From Phenylobacterium aquaticum (GTDB lineage: Bacteria > Pseudomonadota > Alphaproteobacteria > Caulobacterales > Caulobacteraceae), in contig NZ_JALDPT010000008.1 in assembly GCF_022695515.1 (NCBI RefSeq), positions 80,115 through 144,114 of the forward strand: a DNA stretch of 64,000 nt, read 5' to 3'. A program made the position numbers and the translations under genes. The notes beneath the pieces were generated by a model that was not told the origin of the DNA, ran no database searches, and saw nothing but the letters and a program-made list of their open reading frames with translations. Of this stretch, positions 1 to 11,952 are shown in pieces (the stretch's first letter is position 1; each line of letters starts with the position of its first letter).

Positions 1-74
1 GCAGGCGTGCTCAACCGTCACCAGCTCAGCGCCCGCCAGGGGACAGGGGACGGCCAAGCCGCCCCCCGAGCCGC

Positions 75-644
75 CTAGGGCATCAGCACGGTGTCGACGA
101 CGTGGATCACGCCGTTCGACTGGTTGACGTTGGCGATGGTGACCATCGACTTGCCGCCCTTGGCGTCGACCAGCACGACCATGCCGTGGGCGACCGTGAC
201 GGTCAGGTCCTCGCCGGCGACGGTCTTCAGCATCGCCTTGCCGCCGCCCGCCTTCACCTTGGAGATCAGGTCCGCGGCGCTCAGCTTGCCGGCCACCACG
301 TGATAGGTCAGCACCTTGGTCAGGGTCGGCTTGTTCTCCGGCTTCAGCAGGGTGTCGACCGTGCCCGCCGGCAGCTTGGCGAAGGCCGCATTGGTCGGCG
401 CGAACACCGTGAACGGACCCGGGCCCGACAGGGTGTCGACCAGGCCCGCCGCCTTCACCGCCGCCACCAGGGTCGTGTGATCCTTGGAGTTCACGGCGTT
501 CTGGATGATGTTCTTGGACGGATACATGGGCGCCCCGCCCACGGACACGGTCTTTTCGGCCATCATGGAAGCAGAGGCCGCATTAGCCCCGGCGAGAGTC
601 AGCACGACGCCAGCGGCGATCGCAGAGATCGTCTTCGAATACAT
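75..644 (-). CDS. Secreted fasciclin (FAS1) domain protein
   Basis: This 189-residue protein has a Sec signal peptide (about residues 1-25, ending ASA) followed by one FAS1 domain. The diagnostic stretch [15 protein letters not shown] lies near residues 79-93, a YHVV segment near 114, and the domain closes with HVVDTVLMP at the C-terminus. FAS1 domains are extracytoplasmic adhesion or structural modules, so the product is expected in the periplasm or outside the cell. A GAGGAAAA ribosome site precedes the ATG. Downstream on the same strand there are no other genes in the window. Upstream lie an anti-sigma/ECF sigma pair, which makes this gene a plausible regulon member. That link is inferred from position only. 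Confidence 0.9.
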   Translation of the reverse strand: MYSKTISAIAAGVVLTLAGANAASASMMAEKTVSVGGAPMYPSKNIIQNAVNSKDHTTLVAAVKAAGLVDTLSGPGPFTVFAPTNAAFAKLPAGTVDTLLKPENKPTLTKVLTYHVVAGKLSAADLISKVKAGGGKAMLKTVAGEDLTVTVAHGMVVLVDAKGGKSMVTIANVNQSNGVIHVVDTVLMP

Positions 645-790
645 TCTGATTTTCCTCGAATTGTCTGTCGCTGCTTGGCAGCGATGTTCAAATTACGCAG
701 AGGATTTGAAATCGGATGCAGTCGCGCCGATTTTTTTGCTTTCGCCCGCTTGCCGATGGCGACGAAGCCGGCCTCGCCAGGCCGCAAGAC

Positions 791-1112
791 TTGTCCACGA
801 ACCACACGAACCACACGAACAGGCAGCGGGTACGTCAGCGGCTCCTACCCGGCCCGAAGCGCGGCCGACGGTCCGTTAGATTTTGTCCACGAACCACACG
901 AACCACACGAACCCCGGCTGAAGCGCCGTTGAAGGTTCTTCGCGCGCAAGCGCGCCTAAAAACCCGCCCCCGACCTCGCCGCCCCACCCGTTCGCGTGGT
1001 TCGTGTGGTTCGTGGACAAATCCTCGCAGCCTCACCGCCGCCCAGCGTCCGCAAGCTCATCCCCATCGCCTACGCCCTCTGTTCGTGAGGTTCGTGAGGT
1101 TCGTGGTTCAAA
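791..1112. repeat. Cluster of four GTTCGTG-unit intergenic repeats (two inverted pairs)
   Basis: The 510-base gap between the fasciclin gene and the anti-sigma gene holds four copies of a roughly 30-base repeat. Each copy is about three tandem GTTCGTGTG-type units followed by GACAAA or a variant. Copies at 791-820 and 883-912 are on the minus strand. Copies at 990-1020 and 1081-1112 are on the plus strand, so they could fold into long stems. The same element recurs near 13980, 15922, 16225 and 54395. Nothing else was recognised in the gap apart from the leader of the fasciclin gene (645 to about 740). Frames through the repeats read as NHTNHTN or HEPHEP and are not genes. Confidence 0.85.
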
Positions 1113-1154
1113 ATCTAAAGCGCGCCCGCCCGGACAACCCGCCCGCAGGGTCCG

Positions 1155-1874
1155 CTAGATCTTCGCCAGCTTGCCGATCGCCGCGACCGGGCCCATCGGG
1201 CGGTCGTGCTTGGGCGCGTCGGGCTTCTCGACCGAGACGGCGATCGAGGCGCCTTCCTGGGCGAGCTTTTCGAGCCCCTCAGGCATCGGCATGGACTTCG
1301 AGGTCCCCGGCGCGATCAGGCCCAGCGAATGCGGCTTGCCGTCGGCCGGGATCAGCCACAGCTCGTGCACGTGCACCGGGTCGGATCCGGGCGTCACCAG
1401 CGAGGTGACGATCAGCTTCTGGCGCACCGGGTCATAGGCCGCCACGAACAGGTGCTGGCCGCCCGAGGTGTCGAGGCGCGCGTTGAGCAGTTCGCCGGCG
1501 CTGGGCGGGGCCTGCGGCGCGATGACGGTCGGCGGTCGGTTGGCGAGCACCACCAGGGCGGCGACACTGGCGGCGGCGAGCGCCATGGAGCCCATGGCCA
1601 GGCCGCGCCACAGGCGCGTCGCGGCCGAGCCGTTGTCATTGGCCGGCAGGGCGCGCTCGATCCGCGGCCACAGCCCCTCGGGCGCGGTCACGGCCGGAAG
1701 CGCGTCCAGCATCGGCGCAAGCCGCGCCGCCCAGGCCTCCACATGCGCCGCGAAGGCCGGCTCACGGGCCATGCGCAGCTCGGCCTGGGCCCGCTCCGGC
1801 GCGCTCAGCACGCCCAGCGCATGCTCCGCGGCCAGGGCTTCGTCGGCGGGCAGTTCGTCGAGAGGTTCGCTCAT
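1155..1874 (-). CDS. Anti-sigma factor, RskA-type membrane protein
   Basis: This 239-residue protein has an N-terminal cytoplasmic part (1-85), one transmembrane helix (about 91-111) and a C-terminal RskA domain. The RskA signature is visible as HELWLIPADGKPHSLGL, then a SIAVSVEKPDAP stretch and GPVAAIGKL near the end. Such proteins hold a partner ECF sigma factor at the membrane until the anti-sigma is cleaved. The chosen ATG at 1874 overlaps the sigma-factor stop codon in an ATGA junction, so the two are translationally coupled. An in-frame ATG 12 bases upstream (1886) is possible but less natural. The partner is almost certainly the adjacent sigma factor. Confidence 0.92.
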   Translation of the reverse strand: MSEPLDELPADEALAAEHALGVLSAPERAQAELRMAREPAFAAHVEAWAARLAPMLDALPAVTAPEGLWPRIERALPANDNGSAATRLWRGLAMGSMALAAASVAALVVLANRPPTVIAPQAPPSAGELLNARLDTSGGQHLFVAAYDPVRQKLIVTSLVTPGSDPVHVHELWLIPADGKPHSLGLIAPGTSKSMPMPEGLEKLAQEGASIAVSVEKPDAPKHDRPMGPVAAIGKLAKI

Positions 1875-2482
1875 TGCTCCAGGCATCCCTTGAGCTTGAG
1901 CAGGCCGCGGCGGATCCAGCTCTTCACGGTCCCCAGCGGGGTCTCCATGCGCTGGGCCAGGGCCTCATAGGTCACGCCCTCGAAGAAGGCCGTGCGGATC
2001 ACCTTCTCGGTGCGCTCGTCCAGCTCCGACAGGCACTTGCCGAGCGCCTCGCCCGACTGGGCGGCCTCCAGCAGGGCCTCGGCCCGGGGCGCGTCGTCGG
2101 CGATCTCCAGCTCGTCCACCTGCTCGGCATAGGCCAGCGGCCCGCGCGCCCTCAACCGGTCGATCGCCCGGTTGCGGGCGATGGTCGAGATCCAGGTCAT
2201 GACGCTGGCCCGGCTCGCTTCGAAGCGGTCGGCCCGGCGCCAGATGGTGAGGTAGACCTCCTGCAACACGTCTTCGCTCTCGTCTCTGTTGGACAAGATA
2301 CGCAGGCACACGCCGAAAAGCTTCGATGAGGTGGCCTGATAAAGTTGTCGCAGGGCGGCGCGGTCGCCGGCGGCGATGCGCGGCAGGAGCTCGGCGAGCG
2401 GATCGGAGACGGCGGTGGCGGCCAAGGGAGCCTTCAAAATGAGGTTTCGGCCGGAGCTGCCCGTTTCGTCCACTTCGAGCAA
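1871..2482 (-). CDS. ECF sigma-70 family RNA polymerase sigma factor (SigK-like)
   Basis: The product is about 203 residues with sigma region 2 (about 45-115, including DESEDVLQEVYLTIWRRA and MTWISTIARNRAIDRLR) and region 4 (about 150-200, including YEALAQRMETPLGTVKSWIRRGL). It should direct core RNA polymerase to a small regulon when released by the anti-sigma encoded immediately downstream, which overlaps it by 4 bases. No ATG suits the N-terminus: candidates are TTG at 2482, GTG at 2473 or a later TTG at 2443. The first is used here and the exact start is uncertain. Pairing with an RskA-type anti-sigma resembles mycobacterial SigK/RskA, whose known targets include fasciclin-domain proteins. 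A fasciclin gene lies next door here. Confidence 0.92.
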   Translation of the reverse strand: MLEVDETGSSGRNLILKAPLAATAVSDPLAELLPRIAAGDRAALRQLYQATSSKLFGVCLRILSNRDESEDVLQEVYLTIWRRADRFEASRASVMTWISTIARNRAIDRLRARGPLAYAEQVDELEIADDAPRAEALLEAAQSGEALGKCLSELDERTEKVIRTAFFEGVTYEALAQRMETPLGTVKSWIRRGLLKLKGCLEQ

Positions 2483-2548
2483 GGGCGAAGCTTGGAGGCG
2501 GGCGCAAAGCGCCGGGTCGGGCGGCGCGCGCCTCCCTTGTCCCGGGCT

Positions 2549-5482
2549 TTAGAAGCGCGCCTTCACGCCTGCGAAGACGAAGCGGCCATAGATGTCATAG
2601 GACGCGGTCGTCGAGGTGTTGCCTGTCAGGCCGATCGGGATCGTCTTGTCGAACAGGTTGTTCACCCCGACATAGACCTCGGTCCCCTTGCCGTAGTCGA
2701 GCCGATAGCGGGCCACCAGGTCCTGATACCAAACGGCCTCCACATAGGGCCGGTCGCTCCGTTCCAGCGACACGTCCTTATTGCGCCGGACCTTGCTCGT
2801 GTACTGGCTCTGCCAGGTCACGGTCAGCGGCCCCTGGGCGTAGGCCAGCGCACTGACGAACGACCAGCGCGGGTTCCCCAGTTCGCCTTCCTTGCGGTCG
2901 ACCTCGTTGGGGAAGTCGGCGAAGGCGTAGACCCGAAGCTTTTCGGTGTAGTTGGCCGTGACCGACCCGGTCAGCATCCCGTCCAGCCGGCTCAGCGTCT
3001 TGCCCATGCCCTCGGTCAGATCGGCCACGCCGCGGCTGTAGTTCAGCTGGATGTCGTAGCCCGCCGTCGTCAGTTCGGACTGGTTCAGATAGCTGGAGAT
3101 GTAGCTGGTGATCTGGCGGGTGACCGGATCGCGGATGATCAGGTTGCAGTACTGGGTCGCCAGGCTCGGGCCGTCGACGCACTTATCGGCCGCGTCCTGC
3201 GGGTCGAGGAAGGCGATCGCGTCCTTGATGTCGATGTCATAGTAATCGACCGTCAGGCTCAGGCCGGGCGTCCAGCGCGGCTGCAGCACGAAGCCCGCCG
3301 TCCAGGTCTTGGCCTTTTCGGGCCGCAGGTCCGGATTGCCGGAGGTCACGCCCGGAAACTGGTTGTCGGTGGCGTTCTTGAACGTCACCCCCAGAGCCTT
3401 GCAATTGGCCGCCCGGTCAGGGTCCACATTGATCGATGAGGCTTCGCACGGGTCGAAGATCCCCGCGAAGCCTGAGGTCGCCGGCAGGAAGGCCTCGGTG
3501 ATGTTCGGCGCGCGGACGGCCTGGGAATAGGTGCCGCGGAAGCTCAGGTCCCGCACCGGCGACCAGATGGTCCCGAACTTATAGGCCGTGGCGTCGCCGG
3601 CGTGGCTGTAATGGGCCACCCGCACCGCGCCGTTGAACGACAGCTGGTGGAACCAGGGCCGGTCTTTCAGGATCGGGGCGTCGAATTCGAGGAAGGCCTC
3701 GCGCACCTCGAAGCCGCCGATGGCGTTCGGTTGCGGCGCGGTCTCGGTGATGCCGGACAGGACCAGAGGATCATTGATGTTGCGGCTCTGCTCGCGCCGC
3801 CACTCCAGCCCGCCGGCGAACCCGATGGGCCCGCCGGGCAGCTTCAGGAACCGCTCGGTGTCGAAGCTGAAGGTCGCGTCGGCCACCTGCTGGGTGATGG
3901 TGTGGCTGCGGTCGGCCTCGAAGGTCACATAGTCGATGGCCGCCTTGGAGTTCTGGGCCCCGAACAGGTTGAACGGCACGCAGGGCTCGCCGGTCACCGC
4001 GCTATTGGGCTGGCGCACGAACAGCTCATAGCCGGGATACCAGGTGGACGGCACGTCCCGGCGGCAGCGGACCTGACCATTGGCCGGGTCGACGACGGCG
4101 TCGATCGCCGAGAGGAAGTTGCCGGGGATCAGCCCGCCCGTGGAATGGAAATTGTTGCGGGTGCGGCCGTAGTTGTACGAGGTCTCCCACTTCACGTCGG
4201 CGAACCTGGCGTCGGCCTCGCCCTCCAGCTGAGCCACCGCCCGGAAGGTGCGGCGCATGGTGTCGTCGTCGCGACCGCCGATGTCGTAATTGATCCGGTT
4301 CACATAGAAGAACCCGGCCGTCGGGAAGCGGTCGAGCTGCGCCTGGATCGCCGGGGTGATGAAGGCGTTGTCCGGGTCCAGCCCGTAGTCGAAGGTCGTG
4401 AAGGACGGGCTGAACGTGTCGCGCACGTCGCTCTCCACATACTTCACGTCGCCCTTGAACCGCAGCTTGTCCGAGAAGTCGTAGTGGAAGGTCGAGGCGG
4501 CGCCGTAGCGGGTCTGGCGCGGCACCAGGATCGCGCCTGCATCCTCCGAGAAGCAGACCGGGCACGGGGCCGCGAAGGCGCCGTAGAACAGGTTGTTGTC
4601 GCCGATCCGCGGCGGCACGGCGACGGGCTTGCCATTGGCGTCGAAGCCGGTCACCGGCTCCAGGCTGTCGGTGATGATATTGCCGTAGCGGCTGAAGAAC
4701 TCGGTCTGGACATAGGGCCGGTACAGGCGATCGGGGATGCCGTCCTTCGGGCCGGTGTCGGCCGGATTGGCGATGGTCCCCCAGTCGGCCAGGCCGCGAA
4801 TATTGCGCCCGCTCACCTGCTCCTGCTTGTCGCCGAACAGGCTGAGGGTCACGTTCCCGCGGCCCTCGGCGAAGCCCCAGCCGCCGGTGGCCGAGGCCGA
4901 ATAGTTCTGGCCGTAGGAACCCTCGATCGGGGCGCCGCCCCTCAGCTGGAATTCGTAGCCCGTGAAGTTGTCCTTCAGGATCACGTTGATGACCCCGCTG
5001 ACCGCGTCCGAGCCATAGATGGCCGAGGCGCCGCCGGTGATCACCTCGACGCGGTCGACCAGGGCGGTCGGAATGCTGTTGAGGTCGACCGCGGTGTCGC
5101 CGGCGTCCCCGGCCACGTGGCGCTTGCCATTGACCAGGGTCAGGGTGCGCGAGGTCCCCAGCCCTCTCAGGTCGGGAAAGCTCAGGCCGCCCAGATTGGC
5201 GCCCGAATCCGAATTGGCCCGCACCGTCCCCGACGAGGTCAGCGCCGGCAGCTGGGCCAGGACGTCGCCCAGGCTCTGCAGGCCGGAGTTCTCGATGCTC
5301 AGCGAATTGATCGTCGTGACCGGCGTGGGCTGTTCGAGATTGGGGCGCGGGATGCGCGAGCCGGTGACGATCAGTTCGTCCACCGTGGGGCCCTGGCCCT
5401 GGGCCCAGGCCGGCTGGCCGCACAGGGCGGCGACGGCGCAGATGAGGCTGCTGGCGAGCAGTGTCGCCTTGGTCGTTTGCAT
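2549..5482 (-). CDS. TonB-dependent outer-membrane receptor
   Basis: This 977-residue protein has a signal peptide (about 1-28, ending PAWAQG). A plug domain follows, with a GSRIPRPNLEQPTPV start, GLGTSRTLTLVNG and a YGSDAVSGVINVILK segment. A long C-terminal beta-barrel ends in phenylalanine (GVKARF), as expected for BAM-dependent insertion. It is likely an energy-coupled importer of a nutrient or oligomer; nothing in the sequence identifies the substrate. The ATG at 5482 is chosen because GAGGGGA lies five bases before it; an in-frame start 18 bases upstream adds no signal-like residues. It lies 66 bases upstream of the sigma gene's longest frame on the same strand, so co-regulation by that sigma factor is possible but unproven. 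Confidence 0.95.
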   Translation of the reverse strand: MQTTKATLLASSLICAVAALCGQPAWAQGQGPTVDELIVTGSRIPRPNLEQPTPVTTINSLSIENSGLQSLGDVLAQLPALTSSGTVRANSDSGANLGGLSFPDLRGLGTSRTLTLVNGKRHVAGDAGDTAVDLNSIPTALVDRVEVITGGASAIYGSDAVSGVINVILKDNFTGYEFQLRGGAPIEGSYGQNYSASATGGWGFAEGRGNVTLSLFGDKQEQVSGRNIRGLADWGTIANPADTGPKDGIPDRLYRPYVQTEFFSRYGNIITDSLEPVTGFDANGKPVAVPPRIGDNNLFYGAFAAPCPVCFSEDAGAILVPRQTRYGAASTFHYDFSDKLRFKGDVKYVESDVRDTFSPSFTTFDYGLDPDNAFITPAIQAQLDRFPTAGFFYVNRINYDIGGRDDDTMRRTFRAVAQLEGEADARFADVKWETSYNYGRTRNNFHSTGGLIPGNFLSAIDAVVDPANGQVRCRRDVPSTWYPGYELFVRQPNSAVTGEPCVPFNLFGAQNSKAAIDYVTFEADRSHTITQQVADATFSFDTERFLKLPGGPIGFAGGLEWRREQSRNINDPLVLSGITETAPQPNAIGGFEVREAFLEFDAPILKDRPWFHQLSFNGAVRVAHYSHAGDATAYKFGTIWSPVRDLSFRGTYSQAVRAPNITEAFLPATSGFAGIFDPCEASSINVDPDRAANCKALGVTFKNATDNQFPGVTSGNPDLRPEKAKTWTAGFVLQPRWTPGLSLTVDYYDIDIKDAIAFLDPQDAADKCVDGPSLATQYCNLIIRDPVTRQITSYISSYLNQSELTTAGYDIQLNYSRGVADLTEGMGKTLSRLDGMLTGSVTANYTEKLRVYAFADFPNEVDRKEGELGNPRWSFVSALAYAQGPLTVTWQSQYTSKVRRNKDVSLERSDRPYVEAVWYQDLVARYRLDYGKGTEVYVGVNNLFDKTIPIGLTGNTSTTASYDIYGRFVFAGVKARF

Positions 5483-5651
5483 GAAGGTCCCCTCACTCAA
5501 AAAACGGGGAGCTTCACAATCACACGACTATGCGCGGAACATCCCCAACCCTGACGCGATTAAGTCGCGTATTGCAGATTGGTTCCAGTCCCGACACGAA
5601 ATCGTCTTAATCTGCGACTTCGGGAGCACAGTCCCGCGGCGCCGCGCCGGC

Positions 5652-6065
5652 TCAGGGCGCCTTCATCACCACATTGGTCACGCCGGGCGGCGCCTGGTCG
5701 ATCACCAGCAGCACGGCCGCCGCGTCGCCCACGGCCTGGCCCTTGTGCCACTGGTCGCGGGACTCGATGGCGAACTCGCCGGCCTTGAAGCGGCGGACCA
5801 GGCCGGTCTCCAGATTGGTCACCTCGATCTCGCCGGCCAGGATGTAGGCGTAGCGCGGCCAGGGATGCTTGTGCGGCGGCAGCTGGCCGCCCGGCGGGAT
5901 GGTGGTCTTCGACACCTTCACTTCCAGGGGCGCGGGCGGCGCGGCCAGGGGCTGGCCGGTCATGGTCTGGTCGAAGACCCCGATCGGCGCGGAGACCGGA
6001 GCGCCCTGCGCGAGCGCGCAGACCGGGGCCAAGGCGAGGGCGCAGGCGAGGATCAGGGGCTTCAT
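5652..6065 (-). CDS. Periplasmic cupin-domain protein
   Basis: This 137-residue protein starts with a signal peptide (MKPLILACALALAPVCALAQG). It is otherwise a single small beta-barrel cupin, with PPGGQLPPHKHPWPRYAYIL as the first conserved motif and GEFAIESRDQWHKG as the second. The histidines suggest a bound metal. The ATG at 6065 is selected because the signal peptide begins there and GGAG lies eight bases upstream; the longer frame adds only arginine-rich residues. Cupins are functionally diverse (sensing, isomerase, dioxygenase), so no reaction is assigned. It is separated from the TonB receptor by about 170 bases with no gene. Confidence 0.85.
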   Translation of the reverse strand: MKPLILACALALAPVCALAQGAPVSAPIGVFDQTMTGQPLAAPPAPLEVKVSKTTIPPGGQLPPHKHPWPRYAYILAGEIEVTNLETGLVRRFKAGEFAIESRDQWHKGQAVGDAAAVLLVIDQAPPGVTNVVMKAP

Positions 6066-6311
6066 CGGCGGGCTCCGAAAGCGGCGTCCGGGCGGGGCGT
6101 CGCATAAGCGCAACAGATCACCCAGCGAGCGTTTCGGCCAGACTTGCCATCAACTGACGATTGATCCAAAGTGGTCGCGTCAAACTCGTAGGTTCGGCTG
6201 TATTCCAAGCGTCGCCAGGCGTACCGGACCTGCTTCCGACCCCCCCGAAATTTGATCCCCGCCGCCTGGGCTTGGGCGTTGGGGAATATCTATCCAAGGA
6301 CGAATATCTCT

Positions 6312-6518
6312 ATGTCTACCGGCACCGTGAAGTGGTTCAACGCCACCAAGGGCTATGGCTTCATCCAGCCTGATGAAGGCGGAGCGGACGTCTTCGTGCA
6401 CATCTCCGCCGTCGAACGCGCCGGTCTTCGGAGCCTCAACGAGGGTCAGAAGATCACCTACGAACTCGAGCGCGACAAGCGCAGCGGCAAGATGTCCGCT
6501 GGCAACCTGCAGGCCTAG
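6312..6518 (+). CDS. Cold-shock domain protein (CspA family)
   Basis: This 68-residue protein is essentially one cold-shock domain with both RNA-binding motifs: KGYGFIQ (RNP1, about 13-19) and VFVHISAV (RNP2, about 27-34). It should bind single-stranded nucleic acid and act as an RNA chaperone. The length is typical of the family. It is a single-gene unit: about 250 bases of leader precede it, and a strong hairpin with a T-run follows 43 bases after the stop. AAGGA lies upstream of the ATG at somewhat long spacing. A longer in-frame extension upstream has no homology and is ignored. Confidence 0.95.
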   Translation: MSTGTVKWFNATKGYGFIQPDEGGADVFVHISAVERAGLRSLNEGQKITYELERDKRSGKMSAGNLQA

Positions 6519-6561
6519 TGTCTGTCCTTGGGGCCTTAGGGCTCAAGGGTTTGCGAATTTG

Positions 6562-6590
6562 ATGGGTCGGCCTTCGGGCCGGCCCATTTT
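6562..6590 (+). terminator. Intrinsic terminator after the cold-shock gene
   Basis: An 11-base stem (ATGGGTCGGCC / GGCCGGCCCAT, with one G-T pair) closes a TTCG tetraloop and is followed at once by TTTT. It sits 43 bases after the cold-shock stop codon and 128 bases before carB, which makes it the clearest rho-independent terminator in the window. Confidence 0.88.
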
Positions 6591-6718
6591 CGTATCCGGA
6601 CGGCCCGCGGTCCTCCGTGCTTGCGCGAGTGCGACTCCGTCTCTAAACGGGCGCCTTAACCTGCAACCTGTCCGGCCACAGCGCGTCTGTCCGCGCGGCC
6701 CTCGCGCGCGAGCCATAG

Positions 6719-10006
<3,288 letters not shown>

Positions 10007-10065
10007 GGCTGCAAGCGCCCCTTCCCGCAGACCTGTCCGCTATACGGCGCCTGAAGGTTGGCGCT

Positions 10066-10210
10066 CCTCTCCCCCTTGCGGGGAGAGGGTAGGGTGAGGG
10101 GGTGTCAGCGCCGACGCGATTGATTTGCGCGCTGGCGCCGCAACTTCGAAACCGCTGACGCTCAGCCGACACCCCCACCCCAACCCCTCCCCGCAAGGGG
10201 GAGGGGCTAG
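10066..10210. repeat. Inverted pair of CCCC...GGGG REP-like palindromes
   Basis: Two copies of a GC-rich palindrome (core CTCCCCCTTGCGGGGAG and its complement) lie at about 10066-10103 and 10170-10210 in opposite orientations. Each has a one-sided tail (AGGGTAGGGTGAGGGGG or a variant). They fill most of the gap between carB and the next gene. Matching elements are at 16012-16050 and 16114-16154, with a partial copy at 54490-54510. The form is that of REP/BIME-like intergenic elements. Here they may also help terminate or stabilise the carB transcript. Confidence 0.8.
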
Positions 10211-10294
10211 AGTTAGCGATCCCACCGCCCTGAAACACGGACCCCGAAACACAACCGACACACCCCGCCCTCATTCTCCCCGCATGGCTCCCCC

Positions 10295-10897
10295 ATGCCG
10301 GGTCCCCCCACATCCAGAGCCAGACGCCGCGCGGCGGCCGTCGCCACGGCCCTCCTCGCCCACGCCCTGATCTTCGCCGGCCTGTCGCTCACCCACGCCC
10401 TGCCTGAACCGCCGGACCTCCGTCCCATGGAGGTCCTGCTGGTCCCGCCGCCCTTCAGGCCGCAGCACGCCCCCCAGCCGCCCCGCCAGGCCGCCCAGGC
10501 CCCGTCCGACGCCCGAGCCAGCCCGTCCCCCGCGCCAAGGCCCCACGCCCCGCCCACGCCCCCTCAGGCCGCCCTGGGCGACTGGCGCGTCAAGCCCGAG
10601 CCCGGCGGCGCCCAGGAGCCCGCCCGCAAGTCACTCCGCGCCCTCATCGGCTGCGAGTCCAAGGACCTCCTGGCGCTCACGCCCCAGGAACGCCAGGCCT
10701 GCGCCGACAAACTCGCCGCCGGCGTCCGCGACGCCCCGCTCTATGCGGTGGTCAGCCCCAAGCTGAAGAAACAGTTCGACGGGGAATATGTCTGCCCGGA
10801 AGGCGACGTCTGGTGCGAATACCGCATGGGCAAAGCTCCGTTCCCCGGCCTCTTCGCCCCCCACGGCCGCCCGAAGAAATACCGGGAATGGGACTAG
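10295..10897 (+). CDS. TonB-like membrane-anchored protein of unknown function
   Basis: This 200-residue protein has a basic N-terminus, one transmembrane anchor (about 14-35, VATALLAHALIFAGLSL) and a proline-rich linker (about 45-90). It ends in a conserved-looking domain with paired cysteines (IGCESKDLL, RQACADKL, EYVCPEGDVWCEYR). The order of anchor, proline-rich spacer and periplasmic domain resembles TonB-type proteins, but no TonB C-terminal domain is evident. The four cysteines suggest disulfides in the periplasm. It ends convergently with the RES toxin gene (4-base overlap). No specific function can be assigned. Confidence 0.7.
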   Translation: MPGPPTSRARRRAAAVATALLAHALIFAGLSLTHALPEPPDLRPMEVLLVPPPFRPQHAPQPPRQAAQAPSDARASPSPAPRPHAPPTPPQAALGDWRVKPEPGGAQEPARKSLRALIGCESKDLLALTPQERQACADKLAAGVRDAPLYAVVSPKLKKQFDGEYVCPEGDVWCEYRMGKAPFPGLFAPHGRPKKYREWD

Positions 10898-11370
10898 GCG
10901 CGCGACAGCCGCGGATCATAGGTCCACTTCCGGACCTTTCGCGCTGTCACCGCCGCCGCATCCGAATGCCGCGGGTTGATCAGCACATTCGCCTCCTCCG
11001 GCACGATCGCCGAGGGCAGGACCAGCAAGGCCGACGATCGCGCAGCGAGCCAGGCCGTCCCAAATTCAAGACTGGTCTGACTGGCCGGCATGGCGTCCCA
11101 ACCGACGGGCAGGCTGGCGGCGCTTTCGACCCGCGCCGCCGCCCAGATGCTGTCGGGAACGGTGATCTCCACCAGATAGCGGTTCAACGGCAGGCCGCCG
11201 GCGTTCAGGTGAACCAGGGTCTCAAGACAGGCCAAGGCCCGGGACCCGGCCGCATAGGTGACCGGAACCCCTGGCAGGTTCCACCGCCCGCCGCTGATCT
11301 CCGCGCCCTTGCCGGACAGATCATCGGCCTGATAGCTCGGCGCATCGGTTCCGATCCGCCACAGGATCAA
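10894..11370 (-). CDS. RES-domain toxin (type II toxin-antitoxin system)
   Basis: This 158-residue protein is a single RES domain: an LWRIGTD start, then GGRWNLPGVPVTYAAGSRALACLETLVH, which carries the R..E pattern that names the family. A C-terminal SAIVPEEANVLINPRH(S) segment follows. Characterised RES toxins (ParT, MbcT, Res) act on NAD+ or transfer ADP-ribose, stopping growth. The gene follows its antitoxin with a 4-base ATGA overlap, the usual antitoxin-first order. GC is similar to the chromosome, so the pair itself may not be a very recent arrival. Confidence 0.92.
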   Translation of the reverse strand: MILWRIGTDAPSYQADDLSGKGAEISGGRWNLPGVPVTYAAGSRALACLETLVHLNAGGLPLNRYLVEITVPDSIWAAARVESAASLPVGWDAMPASQTSLEFGTAWLAARSSALLVLPSAIVPEEANVLINPRHSDAAAVTARKVRKWTYDPRLSRA

Positions 11371-11843
11371 GCGAACGCCCCGCTCTGCATCTGAGCGAGG
11401 CTCCGCGACACCAGGGCCTGGCCCTCCATGGTGTCCAGCAAGTCGATCGGCTTCACGCCCCCCAGCGCCGGAAGCGGCTCGCTCAGCCAGCGGGACATCC
11501 AGGCCGCCGCGTCGAACCCCACAGGATCGCCGGACTCCTCCACGATCGCCTCCAGCTGGCCGATCAGCTTGGCGACGCCCAGCACCCGCTCGCTCTCATC
11601 CGTGGTCAGCCTCTCGCCCGCCTTGGCCTTCTTATTGACCGTCGCGACCGACAGGTTGAGCGCCCGGAACACGCCGGCCTGATTGAGGTCCAGCGCCTGC
11701 AGCAGCGCCTTGGCGTCCCGCGCCGGATACCCCGCCTTGATCCAGCCATGCCGCGCATGCGGCGTCGCCCGCCAGACCTCCAGACAGGACTGACCCACGC
11801 CATGGTTCAGGGGCACGGGCGGGTTCAGGATCGTCAGGGTCAT
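11367..11843 (-). CDS. Xre/MbcA/ParS-type antitoxin (DUF2384)
   Basis: This 158-residue protein has an N-terminal region with a helix-turn-helix-like part (about 45-90, including AKALLQALDLNQAGVFRALNLSVATVNKKAK). The C-terminal DUF2384 domain contains VGFDAAAWMSRWLSEPLPALGGVKPIDLLDT. The LGG.KP..LLDT motif is the family hallmark and contacts the RES toxin active site in known complexes. The ATG at 11843 is chosen over a longer frame because GAGGAG lies ten bases upstream and a palindromic operator overlaps that leader. It should neutralise the downstream RES toxin and repress its own operon. Confidence 0.9.
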   Translation of the reverse strand: MTLTILNPPVPLNHGVGQSCLEVWRATPHARHGWIKAGYPARDAKALLQALDLNQAGVFRALNLSVATVNKKAKAGERLTTDESERVLGVAKLIGQLEAIVEESGDPVGFDAAAWMSRWLSEPLPALGGVKPIDLLDTMEGQALVSRSLAQMQSGAFA

Positions 11844-11850
11844 GGCGAAA

Positions 11851-11866
11851 TTGCTCCTCAGAGCAA
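11851..11866. promoter_or_regulatory. Palindromic operator of the RES-Xre operon
   Basis: A perfect palindrome, TTGCTC-CTCA-GAGCAA, lies immediately upstream of the antitoxin ATG and includes the ribosome site. A third half-site (GAGCAA) lies at 11882-11887, on the other side of a TATATT-like -10 element read on the minus strand. This arrangement suits autorepression by the antitoxin. Confidence 0.7.
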
Positions 11867-11952
11867 ATATAATGCGCCAACGAGCAATTGGAAAGGCCGC
11901 GAGATTGCCCCCCGCAAGAGGCAGGCCGTGCCCCGCGCCAGCGCAGGACGAA

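Noticed and set aside
102..932. Long plus-strand open frames opposite the fasciclin gene and through the repeats
   Set aside because: Arginine/histidine-rich translations with HEPHEP/NHTNHT runs are antisense or repeat-derived; the minus-strand gene explains the coding signal.
791..1112. CRISPR array
   Set aside because: The repeats differ in orientation and spacing, have internal tandem units, and no cas gene is present.
3602..5554. 650-residue plus-strand frame opposite the TonB receptor
   Set aside because: It is a high-GC antisense shadow with no domain; the receptor is unmistakable on the other strand.
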